DNA of 42,644 nt. It comes from a virus. This document shows positions 28,505 to 37,992 of the stretch, piece after piece (within the stretch, counting starts at the first letter, position 1; every line of letters starts with the position of its first letter). The notes under the pieces were generated by a model. The model was not told where the DNA came from. It searched no databases and saw only the letters and a program-made list of their open reading frames with translations. The DNA lies in IMG/VR virus record IMGVR_UViG_3300025669_000072, positions 1 through 42,644 of that record. The stretch is one strand, 5' to 3'. Both the position numbers and the translations under genes were made by a program.

Positions 28505-29178
28505 TATTACCAAAACCGTGGTTATCTTGGTCCCAACTAACCTGTTGGAATTCAAATCCTACTCGCTACAGAAGAGAGTACTTTGAATGTGGTAAGAAAT
28601 TAGACACAAAATATTTAAGATTTGGAAAAGGAATCGCTGGAATTCTTGAAGAGTTAGCAGCCAATATAACTCTTCTTGAAGATCCTGTTTGGGTAAAATC
28701 TAAACTTGGTCTTGATATAAATTCAGATGAATTTCTAAGTTTTAAGGAAAATCTAGTAGTTTGTGATTCACCTGAATTCGAAATCAAAACAGATGTTCTT
28801 GGGGTACCAATTCTATCTTATATAGATAGTTACGACTCAGTCGATAATGTTTTTCGAGAATATAAAACAGGAAAGATCCCGTGGACTTTAGCAAAAGTAA
28901 TAAAACACGGGCAGTTACTCTTTTATGCTGTCGCTCTAAAATACAGTATTGGTGAAGTTCCGGAGTATTGTCACCTAGATTGGATCCAAACTAAGGATAA
29001 AACAGTCGAAAATGACGATTTTTGGCGACAAAATGAGAAAAAAGTGCAGATAACTGGCAAAATTAAGTCATTTTATCGTCCTTTTCACGAAAAAGAGATC
29101 GAACGCATGGAACAAACTATCGTAAAAGTTGCCAGAGAAATAAGTGATGCTTATGTAAATTTTTTGAAAGAGATATGA
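28489..29178 (+). CDS. RecB/Cas4-type PD-(D/E)XK nuclease
   Basis: 229 aa. An LSWSQLTCWNSNP start and RRE(Y) basic patch, then the active site: Asp113 in ILSYIDSYD, Glu124 and Lys126 in VFREYKTGK, and Gln142/Tyr146 in GQLLFYAVAL (QxxxY). This is the PDDEXK_1 pattern of phage exonucleases related to RecB and Cas4. Only one plain Cys is near the start, so no Fe-S cluster as in Cas4 is evident. Probably resects DNA ends for recombination-dependent replication. The TGA stop overlaps the ATG of the HNH gene (ATGA). Confidence 0.75.
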   Translation: MQNKLILPKPWLSWSQLTCWNSNPTRYRREYFECGKKLDTKYLRFGKGIAGILEELAANITLLEDPVWVKSKLGLDINSDEFLSFKENLVVCDSPEFEIKTDVLGVPILSYIDSYDSVDNVFREYKTGKIPWTLAKVIKHGQLLFYAVALKYSIGEVPEYCHLDWIQTKDKTVENDDFWRQNEKKVQITGKIKSFYRPFHEKEIERMEQTIVKVAREISDAYVNFLKEI

Positions 29179-29636
29179 AAAAGATAAAATTAACAAAAGG
29201 AAAATACACAATGATTGATGATAGAGATAAAGATCTTCGTGAATTAAAGTGGTTTGCACATTTCGATGGAAACAATTGGTATGCAAAAAGAAATATAAGA
29301 AAAGATAATGGAGAAAGATCTGTTATATCAATGCACCAACAAATAAAAGGGAAACCAATTGGTAATCGTGAGATTGATCATGTAGACGGTAATGGTTTAA
29401 ACAATAAAAGAGACAACCTTAGATTTGTTACTCACAGACAGAATATGTTAAATAAAAAAATATATTCAAACAATAGTTCTGGGTTTACTGGTGTGTCTTT
29501 TCATAAAGCATCAGGAAAATGGAGGGCTTATGCTCGTGGAAAAACTTGTATTCTAATAGACATTGGAATTTTTGAAAGAAAAAGTGAAGCGGTTAAAGCT
29601 TATAAAAAATTTAAAGAAGAAAATTATCAAATTTAA
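29175..29636 (+). CDS. HNH endonuclease with AP2-like domain
   Basis: 153 aa. A short strand region, then HNH core ISMHQQIKG (His54) and REIDHVDGNGLNNKRDNL (Asp68, His69, Asn77) and, at 100-145, an AP2/ERF-like DNA-binding domain (SGFTGVSFHKASGKWRAY). This two-domain form is a free-standing homing endonuclease common in phages. Translation-coupled to the nuclease through ATGA. It may have inserted at this gene junction and spread by cutting phages that lack it. Confidence 0.8.
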   Translation: MKKIKLTKGKYTMIDDRDKDLRELKWFAHFDGNNWYAKRNIRKDNGERSVISMHQQIKGKPIGNREIDHVDGNGLNNKRDNLRFVTHRQNMLNKKIYSNNSSGFTGVSFHKASGKWRAYARGKTCILIDIGIFERKSEAVKAYKKFKEENYQI

Positions 29637-29652
29637 TTAAAAAAATATAATT

Positions 29653-29829
29653 ATGTTAAAACTAGACGAAAAAGTTAGAGACGAGATCGTACAAGTATTA
29701 CAAGCACAAATTGCTCCAGCTATAGTTGGTTCTGTTTTAGTACAGATAGCTAACATTCTAAGTAAATTGGAAAAGATTGTAGAACCATCAGTTGATCCTG
29801 AAAAAGCTCCAAAAAAACATGATAAATAA
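29653..29829 (+). CDS. Small helical protein (58 aa)
   Basis: MLKLDEKVRDEIVQVLQAQI followed by hydrophobic helix APAIVGSVLVQIANILSKL and an acidic-basic tail. May associate with membranes or form a helix bundle. Starts 16 bp after the HNH stop and overlaps the next gene by 11 bp. Confidence 0.5.
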   Translation: MLKLDEKVRDEIVQVLQAQIAPAIVGSVLVQIANILSKLEKIVEPSVDPEKAPKKHDK

Positions 29830-30058
29830 AATAAAAAGCCTATGCAGACTACCTGTATATGGTAAGAAAACCGTGTTATTAGCCTTTGAATTTGGATTAG
29901 TTTTATCTGAAACAGTAGGAAAAGAAGGAATAGAGGTAAACTCAGAAATGGCAAACAAAGCTGAGAAGATATTTTTGAAAGAAATAAAACTAAATGGTTT
30001 TAGAAAAACAGCACTAAGTTTCACACCTCTGCTACTTGCCTGTTTAGAAAAAGAATAA
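29819..30058 (+). CDS. Last early gene, unknown
   Basis: 79 aa from ATG 29819 (MINKIKSLCRLPVYGKK); a start at 29792 would add nine residues inside the previous gene. Helical, with FEFGLVLSETVGKEGIEVN and TALSFTPLLLACLEKE. It is the last gene before the convergent terminator. No function recognised. Confidence 0.5.
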   Translation: MINKIKSLCRLPVYGKKTVLLAFEFGLVLSETVGKEGIEVNSEMANKAEKIFLKEIKLNGFRKTALSFTPLLLACLEKE

Positions 30059-30214
30059 TATAATTAAGTTATTACTGTGTTCATCGAAAATATATTTCTT
30101 AATGTTTAAACACAGCTTTGATTTTCTAAATTATAATTTATAAAATTATGCTAAAACTAATAGAAAATCATCTGCAGGGAATATAGGACCGACTACTTGG
30201 TAGTAAGTTACAAC

Positions 30215-30266
30215 AAAAAAACACCTCTTTCATACATTTTTTAAATGCGGAAAAAGGTGTTTTTTT
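30215..30266. terminator. Bidirectional terminator between convergent operons
   Basis: AAAAAAACACCT (30215-30226) and AGGTGTTTTTTT (30255-30266) pair perfectly over 12 bp with a 28-nt loop. Both strands end in a T-run after a CACC/GGTG core, so it can stop rightward early and leftward late transcripts. A weaker CTGTGTT/AACACAG inverted repeat lies upstream at 30075-30115; the rest of this 217-bp gap shows nothing else. Confidence 0.85.
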
Positions 30267-30275
30267 ATTGTCTAA

Positions 30276-32564
30276 TTATTTTTGAGAATCGTATAAATTA
30301 TTTAGTTGATTTCCAATTTGTGCTCCTCTACCTGTCGATGGGCTAACTGCTTGGATCTTCTGACCGGTTTTACCTGTAAGATTTACACCCTCCGCTAGAA
30401 GTTTTCTTCCAAGATTAGAGTTTATAAATTTACCTGCTGCAATAGTTCCGAATAGTGGTGAAAGAGATAACATCGCCCCTACTGGATTACCCATAAGCAA
30501 CAATGTTACTGATGTAGCCACTGAACCTCCACCAACTGTAGATAGCAAGTTGAAAGATGTTTGTGAACCGCCGGTGATCTTTGAACTCTTTCCCATCATT
30601 TTTGATATTTGTTCCAAGTCTTTCAATGCTTTGAATTGATCCGGGTTTAATAGAATCTCTAATTTATCTTCCCCAAACTTTTTGATTTGTTTTGAAATTC
30701 CAAGTGGTTGTAGATTTTCTTTTGCTACACCTTTCGCTTCTGTAAAGATAACATCCATAATAGATTTTCTTATCGCTACCATATTTTTCTGACCAACTAC
30801 TTCTACCAGTAATTTTACATCTTCCAAACTGGTTAGTTTTGGCAATAGAGTTTTTACAATAAGATCTGGCTTATCAGCATTTTTTACAATTGTCTGTATG
30901 ACACTAGAATTTAATTTACTTACTCCCTGTTTGTAGAAAGTCTCAGCTTTATCCAAAGCTGCGGCTAAATCTGGTCTTTGCTGTTTCAAAGTTGCTAAGA
31001 ATTCAGCATCCAATGATTCTCTAATCAAAGATAACTTAGCATTATTTCCTGTCTTTACTATTGTCCCGTATCTAATATCATTAGATAATTTTTGTAATGT
31101 TCTATAAACATCACTTGTTGTCATATTTTTATCACCTAAACCTTTTAACAAACCTTCGTAAGTTTTTAGTTCTGGAGAACTTTTTGTTCCATAACCCTTC
31201 AATGCTTGTTTCTCATTTGCTATCAAAGATTTTAGAAGTTTCTGAGTACCTACTGTATTTGCAGGCATAGGTTTCTGTTTACCAGAGAATAATGGACCTG
31301 TTGGTTTTGTGTATTTATATTTACCGTTTGGGAGAACTTTCATATTCCAACTTGCAAAAAGTGGATCTTCTGCACCTACTGTTATAGTTTTAATATTTTC
31401 ATATCCGGGAATTTCATTAGCTACTTTTGGTTTAGGAATAATAGCTTCTTTATATAATTTGTTTTTTTGTTCAAAGAAATTGTTTTTAAAATCATCAACT
31501 GCTGTGGATAAATTTCTTCCTATAACAGCAACATCTAATTTACCTTTCAATAAACTATCAACAGTATCGTTCATCTTTGTATAAATATTATTCATCCGAT
31601 CCCAGATTTTACTTCCTCCAATTCCTTTGGAAGCCACAGCTTCAGCTGTAGTTGAAATTGGTGATGTTGTTTTTGCAAAGATAGGTAATTCATCTGCGGC
31701 AACTCCTATGTTTTGTGAAGCATCTATATTTTCTGAAGTGTATTTTTTACCACCAAGTTTCTTGTCTTTAGTTAATTTTTCTATTCCTTTACCAAATAAT
31801 CTACCTCCTTGAGTTATTGGATTAGTAACTTCTCCCCCTTTCCTTAATAGATCTGATGTTTTTCCTAATGCTGTAACTTTACCTAAATCTCCTGCTTTAC
31901 CTGTTACATTTACAGCTTCACTTGCTTTTGAAACTTTGTTTAATTTATCTAATTTCCCAGCTATTGCTCCTCCACCACTTAATACTGTAGAAAGATCCAA
32001 AGCAAAACCAACAGGATCTTCATACATTGTTTCTTTTATTTTATCCCAGTCTCCATATCTTTCTACATAAAAATCTCCTACAGCATTTACCATTTTAAGA
32101 TTTGGGTCGTCTAAAACAGAGCTACCTTGAAGTGTAACTCTACCTTGTTCATTTGTTGGAAGTAATTCAAGTCCACGAGAAGCTCTACTTTCATTCGCTG
32201 CTATAAGGAATTTCTGACCAGTCTCAGTTTTTTCTAGTATTTTTTCTCCTACTTTTGCTCCTAGTCCTTTAGTTAAATTAAATAAACTTTTTGTTGTATC
32301 GATAGGATTCAAAACTGCTTTTGCTAGACCTCCAACTACTTCAGCTGTACTACCTACAACATTACCAGCGAAACCTCCTACAGATTTTGGCTGTTTCCAC
32401 GGTTCTTTTTTAGGTGCTGTTGCTCCTAAACCAACTAATTCTTCATAGGTATAATTATTTTTAGGTACCGCAGAACCTGCTTGTGGAGATGTACCAGAAA
32501 CAGACCCAGATGGTGTTCCCGGAGTTGCTCCCATTTGTTTTAATTGTTCATAAGTGTATGACAT
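30276..32564 (-). CDS. Putative internal virion/ejection protein
   Basis: 762 aa, largest of the rightmost block. Two related N-terminal motifs, YTYEQLKQMGAT (3-14) and YTYEELVGLGAT (38-49), are separated by a Gly/Ser/Pro linker. Then come small-residue helices (NVVGSTAEVVGGLAKAVLN), long Ala/Lys/Leu helices and a C-terminal hydrophobic region (GGSVATSVTLLLMGNPVGAM) that may cross a membrane. Long helical proteins with a hydrophobic segment at the end of the tail gene block fit ejection proteins that form a DNA channel in short-tailed phages. No lytic domain seen in it. Confidence 0.55.
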   Translation of the reverse strand: MSYTYEQLKQMGATPGTPSGSVSGTSPQAGSAVPKNNYTYEELVGLGATAPKKEPWKQPKSVGGFAGNVVGSTAEVVGGLAKAVLNPIDTTKSLFNLTKGLGAKVGEKILEKTETGQKFLIAANESRASRGLELLPTNEQGRVTLQGSSVLDDPNLKMVNAVGDFYVERYGDWDKIKETMYEDPVGFALDLSTVLSGGGAIAGKLDKLNKVSKASEAVNVTGKAGDLGKVTALGKTSDLLRKGGEVTNPITQGGRLFGKGIEKLTKDKKLGGKKYTSENIDASQNIGVAADELPIFAKTTSPISTTAEAVASKGIGGSKIWDRMNNIYTKMNDTVDSLLKGKLDVAVIGRNLSTAVDDFKNNFFEQKNKLYKEAIIPKPKVANEIPGYENIKTITVGAEDPLFASWNMKVLPNGKYKYTKPTGPLFSGKQKPMPANTVGTQKLLKSLIANEKQALKGYGTKSSPELKTYEGLLKGLGDKNMTTSDVYRTLQKLSNDIRYGTIVKTGNNAKLSLIRESLDAEFLATLKQQRPDLAAALDKAETFYKQGVSKLNSSVIQTIVKNADKPDLIVKTLLPKLTSLEDVKLLVEVVGQKNMVAIRKSIMDVIFTEAKGVAKENLQPLGISKQIKKFGEDKLEILLNPDQFKALKDLEQISKMMGKSSKITGGSQTSFNLLSTVGGGSVATSVTLLLMGNPVGAMLSLSPLFGTIAAGKFINSNLGRKLLAEGVNLTGKTGQKIQAVSPSTGRGAQIGNQLNNLYDSQK

Positions 32565-32570
32565 AATTTT

Positions 32571-33878
32571 TTATTTTATTACTTTTTTGTAACCCCCGTC
32601 TGGTTGCAAAGCGAAAGTTTCAATTTTTCCGTCTTCTGTTTTCAATTCCATTGTATCTGGGTTATTACCACCACCATATTTAGCAACTGCATCCTCCCAA
32701 GTTTTAAGATGTGCTTCAATTTCTCTCAAACTAGCGATAGCTTGTTCTGGAGATTGGCTCATATCCAAAGCTCCAAGAGAAGCTCCTAACCATTGACCTT
32801 CTCTATCTGATACCTGACCTAGAGCACCTCCAGTAGAAGATGCTTCTCTCATTGCTGTAAGTGCCGCTGGAATTATATTACCTCTTAATGAATCAAGTTG
32901 TGCATTATAGTTTCTGTAAGCTTCTGTTCTTAACCAATCTGGCATTGGTGTGGATGCCGTCCAACCAAAGATGCCTGGATTAGCTTCTCCTATCTCTAGT
33001 AAATTATCAACTATCTGTAGACCTGAACCAGCTATCTGAGACTTGTAACTTTCACCGACAGGATCACCTTTTAGATATGCTGCATAAGTTTGACCAGTTC
33101 CTGCTTCACCTCCAGCAAGAGTCCATTCCTGATAACTGGAAGGACCAGATAAACCACCACCTTCGGCTTCTTTTTCTTCCATACGGTATCCATGCTCTAT
33201 AGCTTTCTCTTCGAGCATATTTTTTCTAGTCAAAGCTTCTTTATCTGTAGCTTTCTTTTCTTCTAATCTAGCGAAGACATCATTCAAGGCAGGATCGTAA
33301 ATACCTGCATAAGCATTTTCAATAGCTTTTAATTCTTGAGGACTGTAAGCAATTCCTGATTTATTTCCAACTTGATAAGGATCTGTAGTTCCAGTTGCAA
33401 TATCATTTCTAGTATTATTCATATTAGTCATTCTTGTAGTTAAATCTTGAGCTGATTGATTAGGATCCATTTTCGCATCTCCTGCATATTGTCCTATGTC
33501 TCCAGTGGCTTTACCTGCTGGAATTTTCATCGCAACACTATTCGCATACTCCTGAGGAGTATAGTATTTTCCTGTTGCTGGATTCATGTATTTAGATCTT
33601 ACTGGAGGTGCTGGAGCTGTTGTTGTTGTTTGAGTGGGAGCTTGTTGATTAAAGATAGGAGCTGGTGTTTGAACCACTGGAGGTTGTTCGACAACAGGTG
33701 GTTGAACAGGACCTTGCCATAATCCACTCGTTGTATTTGATTGACCTCCGGCCGCACCACCTACACTGTAAGTTCCACCACCGTTTGGTAAAGTATTTAA
33801 CTGTTGCAAATAAGAACCAACATCAAAAGGTTTTGAGTTAGAGTAGTATTTACTTAAAGATTCCATTGGGTTAAACAT
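32571..33878 (-). CDS. Putative internal virion protein
   Basis: 435 aa from ATG 33878; a longer frame to 34031 overlaps the upstream gene by 150 bp and is rejected. N-terminal Gly/Gln/Thr/Pro-rich disordered region (to residue 130), helical middle with many Glu/Lys (EKKATDKEALTRKNMLEEK), then ASSTGGALGQVSDREGQWLG and a helical C-terminus. The last motif, with a polar turn before a helix, is also seen in other podovirus internal proteins as far as I can judge. Adjacent genes are spaced by 1-6 bp. Confidence 0.5.
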   Translation of the reverse strand: MFNPMESLSKYYSNSKPFDVGSYLQQLNTLPNGGGTYSVGGAAGGQSNTTSGLWQGPVQPPVVEQPPVVQTPAPIFNQQAPTQTTTTAPAPPVRSKYMNPATGKYYTPQEYANSVAMKIPAGKATGDIGQYAGDAKMDPNQSAQDLTTRMTNMNNTRNDIATGTTDPYQVGNKSGIAYSPQELKAIENAYAGIYDPALNDVFARLEEKKATDKEALTRKNMLEEKAIEHGYRMEEKEAEGGGLSGPSSYQEWTLAGGEAGTGQTYAAYLKGDPVGESYKSQIAGSGLQIVDNLLEIGEANPGIFGWTASTPMPDWLRTEAYRNYNAQLDSLRGNIIPAALTAMREASSTGGALGQVSDREGQWLGASLGALDMSQSPEQAIASLREIEAHLKTWEDAVAKYGGGNNPDTMELKTEDGKIETFALQPDGGYKKVIK

Positions 33879-33879
33879 A

Positions 33880-34893
33880 TTAATATTGATTATTATAAGA
33901 GGTTGATAATAGTTTGTTTCCTTTATTCCAAAGCTTGCCTGCCGCTCTCGTATTCGCAGCTGTCTTCTTAGCAACATTTTGTGTGCCTTGATAGTTGTAT
34001 TGACTTGGATTATAAATACTAGATAAACCATTAGAGCTTACACCTCCTGTAGCTTTATTCGCATTAAAAGTATTTCCTCCTAAACTATAATTACTTGAAA
34101 GATTATTAGTTGCATCGTTACCATATTTATATTGAAAATCTCTAGCTGTATTACCTATATTTCTGGAAGCTGTATCTAACTTAGAAGCTTGATCTTGATC
34201 ATAAGCTCTTACCATATTCTTTTCTTTTTGAACTCTACCACCTGAAAATAATACACCTCGACTGGCTGCTGATTCATCAGATTGTGCTTTATCTGCTTCG
34301 AAATTTTGTCCAGAATTTAATAAGTAATTTTGGTAGTCAGCTTTTTGTTGAGCCATTGTACTTTCAGCATCTGCTGTCTCTTTCGATTCTAAAGCTTTAA
34401 AGTATAAAGAATTGTCGGCTTCTGCATCAGCTAATGCCTTTTGTTGCTCTTCTAAACTAAAAGGTTGTCCGAATTGATTAACTAAACCACTAAAGTCACC
34501 TGATTCAGCCGCATAAGCTAAATCTTCTACAGTATTTCCTTTAGCAACTGACTCTGCAACGATCGGATTGTTGTTCAGAGCAAGTGAATATTCCTCATCA
34601 GAATAAGGTTGTTCTTCATCAACCGGATCTCCAGTAACTCCATCAACTGGTCCAGTAATACCACCAGAAGCAACCCCTATAGATTGCGGTCCCCAGTATC
34701 CGGGACCAGAAGTATTGTCTACACCATTAATTTCTTGCCAAGATGTTACCGCTTGTTTTGTTTGAGGACCATATATACCCGGTCCTGTATTTATTTGTTC
34801 TTGAGTCAAAAGACCTTGTGACATCAGAAAATTCTGAAGTTTCTCAACTTCTGGTCCTCTTTGCCCCGGTTGTAGATTTATTGTTGGGTACAT
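33880..34893 (-). CDS. Virion protein with peptidoglycan-binding-like domain
   Basis: 337 aa. Residues 4-62 (LQPGQRGPEVEKLQNFLMSQG, given here as one 20-residue window plus, and GIYGPQTKQAVTSWQEINGV) match the PG_binding_1 repeat of cell-wall hydrolases. No catalytic domain follows. Instead there is an acidic linker, helices, and an Asn/Ser/Tyr-rich C-terminus. Being next to other internal-protein candidates, it could guide the ejection machine to peptidoglycan. Start 34893 has an AT-only leader. Confidence 0.6.
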   Translation of the reverse strand: MYPTINLQPGQRGPEVEKLQNFLMSQGLLTQEQINTGPGIYGPQTKQAVTSWQEINGVDNTSGPGYWGPQSIGVASGGITGPVDGVTGDPVDEEQPYSDEEYSLALNNNPIVAESVAKGNTVEDLAYAAESGDFSGLVNQFGQPFSLEEQQKALADAEADNSLYFKALESKETADAESTMAQQKADYQNYLLNSGQNFEADKAQSDESAASRGVLFSGGRVQKEKNMVRAYDQDQASKLDTASRNIGNTARDFQYKYGNDATNNLSSNYSLGGNTFNANKATGGVSSNGLSSIYNPSQYNYQGTQNVAKKTAANTRAAGKLWNKGNKLLSTSYNNQY

Positions 34894-34936
34894 ATTGTTA
34901 TTATTAATTATATTGTTAAAATTTTGTTAAAGCAAA

Positions 34937-36463
34937 TTAAGTATTAAGTAATAGCATAAATTGGAAATCAAAAGCAGCCGCAGTTCCAGTATCATCGTAT
35001 GTTATTACTGTAAATGAATTTGTTGCAATACTACTTATTTTAGCACTTGGAGCACCTCCTCCAGAAGCCGCATAAGGGGTTACTTGAACTGTATAATTAG
35101 TTAATCCAAAACTATGAGTAACAACATATACACCTGTTGATGAATTAGTGACACTAAAACCACTATTCCCCTTAGATAATGTAGTGCCACTTACATAATT
35201 AGTATACATTACAGGTTGGTGTTTTGTTCTATACACAAAATCGTTATTCAAATGAAGGTCTTGCCATTTATAAGAAACACTTCCTAAATCTTGTGTAGCT
35301 GTTGCATAAGGTAACCAATCTGATTGCAATCTTAAATCAGTAATTAATCTAAAGGTACCACTTGTATATTGAATACCAAACATTGATGTCCCTGATCCAG
35401 CAGACCCATCCATCATTATCATTCTATTGGTTGCATTTCCATAAGTATCAAAAGTCCCTCCATTTGATTTTAAAGCACTTGCATTATAACCAGATACGGC
35501 AATATCAGTATCTAATGTAAGCCCATTTCCATCCTGTGTTAAAAGTGAAATAAATCCTTTTGGTGAAGTATAAGATACTTCAAGTTCTCCGTATAGTGCA
35601 GCACTATTATAAAAACTTATTTTATTAGTATCGGTTGAAGTCATTTCAACTCTTAACCCAGAAGCTGATGTCCTAATTGTATTTCCTGTTATTGTTATAC
35701 CAGTTAGTGTCCCTGCTATTATATTATCAGCAGTTAACAAACTTGTTTTTATATAACCTCCAACAATTACAGTCGTTCCTAACTGGGCTGTTTCAACTAA
35801 ATCAAGTGTTGCAAGATCTCCTGCATCAGCTGTAGCAAAAGCTGTCCCTATTCCTATATTAGTTCCAACAACTAATTGACCTGCTGTAATTTTCGAAGCA
35901 TCGATCGTATTCGCAAGAATGTTATCTCCAATTATCTGAGTAGCTTCTGAAAGATTATATGTTGCATCATCAGCCCCAGTTAACCCAATTTTAGCAACAG
36001 CAATTAGTACTTTCCCTATTCCAACAGAATCTGCTGAAGTAGTGGTAGTTTGGTAAGCAGTTTCTGAAACATTTAGATCTAAATAGATATATGTTATTTC
36101 AGGTGCAACCCCCATATTACCTGTATCACCTACTCCAATAGTATAATCTTCTCCACTTGCTGAAGTGAAAGTACCACCAGCCCAAGAAACAGTGTTGTTA
36201 TCATCAGAAGAAAAAACACAAGACTGTCCCCATCCCCAGTTTGAAACATCAAGAGTCGTAGTAGGAATTGTCCCCGGTTCTAATATAGCCCCATCAATAA
36301 AAACATTTCCTGTATTTATATCCTGAGCACTACCACCAGCAGGGATTGAAGCTGGTTCGGTATCAGAATTATCAATAGAATTAAAAACAGAGTCCTTTGT
36401 TCCAGCGGACTGATTATTATCTTTATATAAATATCTGTTTAAGAATAATTCTGATAAATTCAT
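34937..36463 (-). CDS. Putative tail fibre / receptor-binding protein
   Basis: 508 aa. N-terminal residues 1-140 are Asp/Ser/Thr beta-rich. The centre has NTIDASKITAGQLVVGTNIG and AGTLTGITITGNTIRTS, the repeated beta-helix-like turns typical of phage tip and fibre proteins. The C-terminal part (residues 280-508) contains polar strands ending with FDFQFMLLLNT. No cysteine cluster and no collagen repeats. It precedes a beta-propeller-like protein in transcription order. Probably trimeric, contacting the host surface. Confidence 0.6.
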   Translation of the reverse strand: MNLSELFLNRYLYKDNNQSAGTKDSVFNSIDNSDTEPASIPAGGSAQDINTGNVFIDGAILEPGTIPTTTLDVSNWGWGQSCVFSSDDNNTVSWAGGTFTSASGEDYTIGVGDTGNMGVAPEITYIYLDLNVSETAYQTTTTSADSVGIGKVLIAVAKIGLTGADDATYNLSEATQIIGDNILANTIDASKITAGQLVVGTNIGIGTAFATADAGDLATLDLVETAQLGTTVIVGGYIKTSLLTADNIIAGTLTGITITGNTIRTSASGLRVEMTSTDTNKISFYNSAALYGELEVSYTSPKGFISLLTQDGNGLTLDTDIAVSGYNASALKSNGGTFDTYGNATNRMIMMDGSAGSGTSMFGIQYTSGTFRLITDLRLQSDWLPYATATQDLGSVSYKWQDLHLNNDFVYRTKHQPVMYTNYVSGTTLSKGNSGFSVTNSSTGVYVVTHSFGLTNYTVQVTPYAASGGGAPSAKISSIATNSFTVITYDDTGTAAAFDFQFMLLLNT

Positions 36464-36464
36464 G

Positions 36465-37928
36465 TTAATTTTTATCTAATCCTTTATTTGTGATTGAAAG
36501 TAATTCTACACCTTCGAACCTCATTGGATTACCTTTTGAATATCCAGTTGTTCTCAACCGAACTTCGTTAAAATCTTCTGTTCCAACATTTGGGAATAAT
36601 GTTACATATTTTCCTTCTACATTTCCAATATCTTCCCACTTATTATCAATCATTGAATCTGTTTGATATTGAATTAAAGATCCTGTGGCTTTACTAGATA
36701 AAACAGCAAGACCACTTATGTCTTTCGAGAAAGCATCCATTTCAGTGAAAGCTCTCCACCTATCAATAATTTCATAGTAGATAGCTTCTCCGAAGTCTGT
36801 ATAACCTGAATCTAACTTACCAACAAGTCCTGTAGAAGTTCCGGCAACTTGTTCTATTGTAGTCCCATTATCGTAATAAATTAAAGCTGTAATACTCGTA
36901 TCATCGAAATCATAGATCGTCCAAACTTGTGTAGAAAGTGTGTATCTCATTTGGCAATTCTTATAGGTAACTCCTTCAACTGTAACTTCACCAACAGACC
37001 ATTTCACTGCATCGTATCCATCGTAAACACCAATCACATCATCATAGGAAGCTCTCGGAATTGCTTTTACAAAATCAATTACTCTCCTAGAGATTTCAGT
37101 AGGTTGTGAATCATAGTTGAATTTGTAGAACCCGGAAGAGTGATGGAAATATATTCCGTCTTTAGTCTGTACTATTGATTCCTGTGAGAATGTTCCAACA
37201 TTGTAGGCTGGGTAAGGGTCAACATTCGAAGTACTGTAAACTCTATAGATATGATTCTGTTTGAAAAGTAGTAGAGCTTTTGGAACTCTGAAAAGACCGG
37301 TCATCGATTCACCGTCTTGTGGAGAAAACTTCGTAATGAAGTTTACATCTAAAGTAAAAGTAAGTGGGTCATAACTCGTACCATCAGTTGATTGAACAAT
37401 ATCAGTATAGTAAAGAATATCTTTAGCGGCATCTCCCAACCAAACTCGTCCACCGAATCCAGCTTCAATAAAATCAGCCTTAGGAAATGTTGCAGGAACA
37501 TCGGTTGTATCAAAAGCTGTCCCATCAGATGTAACTGGAGTATCTCCAGCATTCCCGTTTACCATCCAAGTTCTATTCAAAAACTGGCTGAATCTAGCTT
37601 TCCCTGAACCAGTTAATCCTGTTTCAACTTCCGCCCAAGCTTCTGTTGTTGAATTTAGAGCTTGAACTGTAGTTCCTACTCGTGCAAAAAGATACTTAGT
37701 ATCGCTGGCTTGAGAATTTAGAGTTCCGAAAGATCCAATACTCCCAGCTAAAGTAGTCGCATAAGTTGCGATTCCTAATCTGGTTGTTACAGCTCCGATC
37801 GTATCAAAATGAGCATTGATGGATAATTGAACAGAATTCTCAGGACAAACATTGTCACTCAACTGAGCTGAACGAATAATTCCTTCTGTTGGATATGGTA
37901 TTTTTATTTCTGGTATTTTTGTTAACAT
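36465..37928 (-). CDS. Putative beta-propeller tail (nozzle/stabilisation) protein
   Basis: 487 aa from ATG 37928 (MLTKIPEIKIPYP), which follows a hairpin and A-run; an ATG at 37970 lies inside the hairpin and is rejected. The sequence is almost all beta, with repeated blades of Tyr/Trp-Asp/Gly pattern such as GGRVWLGDAAKDILYYTD, KDGIYFHHSSGFYKF and STQVWTIYDFD. This resembles packaged-DNA stabilisation or tail-nozzle proteins of podoviruses (P22 gp10 or T7 gp12 role). Assigned from pattern and context, not from a specific motif. Confidence 0.55.
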   Translation of the reverse strand: MLTKIPEIKIPYPTEGIIRSAQLSDNVCPENSVQLSINAHFDTIGAVTTRLGIATYATTLAGSIGSFGTLNSQASDTKYLFARVGTTVQALNSTTEAWAEVETGLTGSGKARFSQFLNRTWMVNGNAGDTPVTSDGTAFDTTDVPATFPKADFIEAGFGGRVWLGDAAKDILYYTDIVQSTDGTSYDPLTFTLDVNFITKFSPQDGESMTGLFRVPKALLLFKQNHIYRVYSTSNVDPYPAYNVGTFSQESIVQTKDGIYFHHSSGFYKFNYDSQPTEISRRVIDFVKAIPRASYDDVIGVYDGYDAVKWSVGEVTVEGVTYKNCQMRYTLSTQVWTIYDFDDTSITALIYYDNGTTIEQVAGTSTGLVGKLDSGYTDFGEAIYYEIIDRWRAFTEMDAFSKDISGLAVLSSKATGSLIQYQTDSMIDNKWEDIGNVEGKYVTLFPNVGTEDFNEVRLRTTGYSKGNPMRFEGVELLSITNKGLDKN

Positions 37929-37947
37929 ATTTTTTTTAATTAACTTC

Positions 37948-37988
37948 TCTATCCCTCTACTCATCCGCAAAAATAAGTAGAGGGTAGA
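37948..37988 (-). promoter_or_regulatory. Long hairpin between fibre and propeller genes
   Basis: CCCTCTACT (37953-37961) pairs with AGTAGAGGG (37976-37984), and the stem extends by TCTA/TAGA after one bulged base (37948-37951 with 37985-37988). No strong U-run on the transcribed strand, so attenuation or mRNA processing is more likely than full termination. Shares a CTACCC/GGGTAG theme with 13,376-13,448. Confidence 0.5.
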
Positions 37989-37992
37989 AAAA

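Noticed and set aside
19048-29178. Alternative genetic code (TGA read as an amino acid)
   Set aside because: TGA serves as a stop for genes ending at 19128 and 29178 in overlapping ATGA junctions, and the large genes contain no in-frame TGA.
31503-31511. A further exact DnaA-box sequence (TGTGGATAA)
   Set aside because: It lies inside the coding region of the internal virion protein with no promoter next to it; one chance copy is expected at this base composition.
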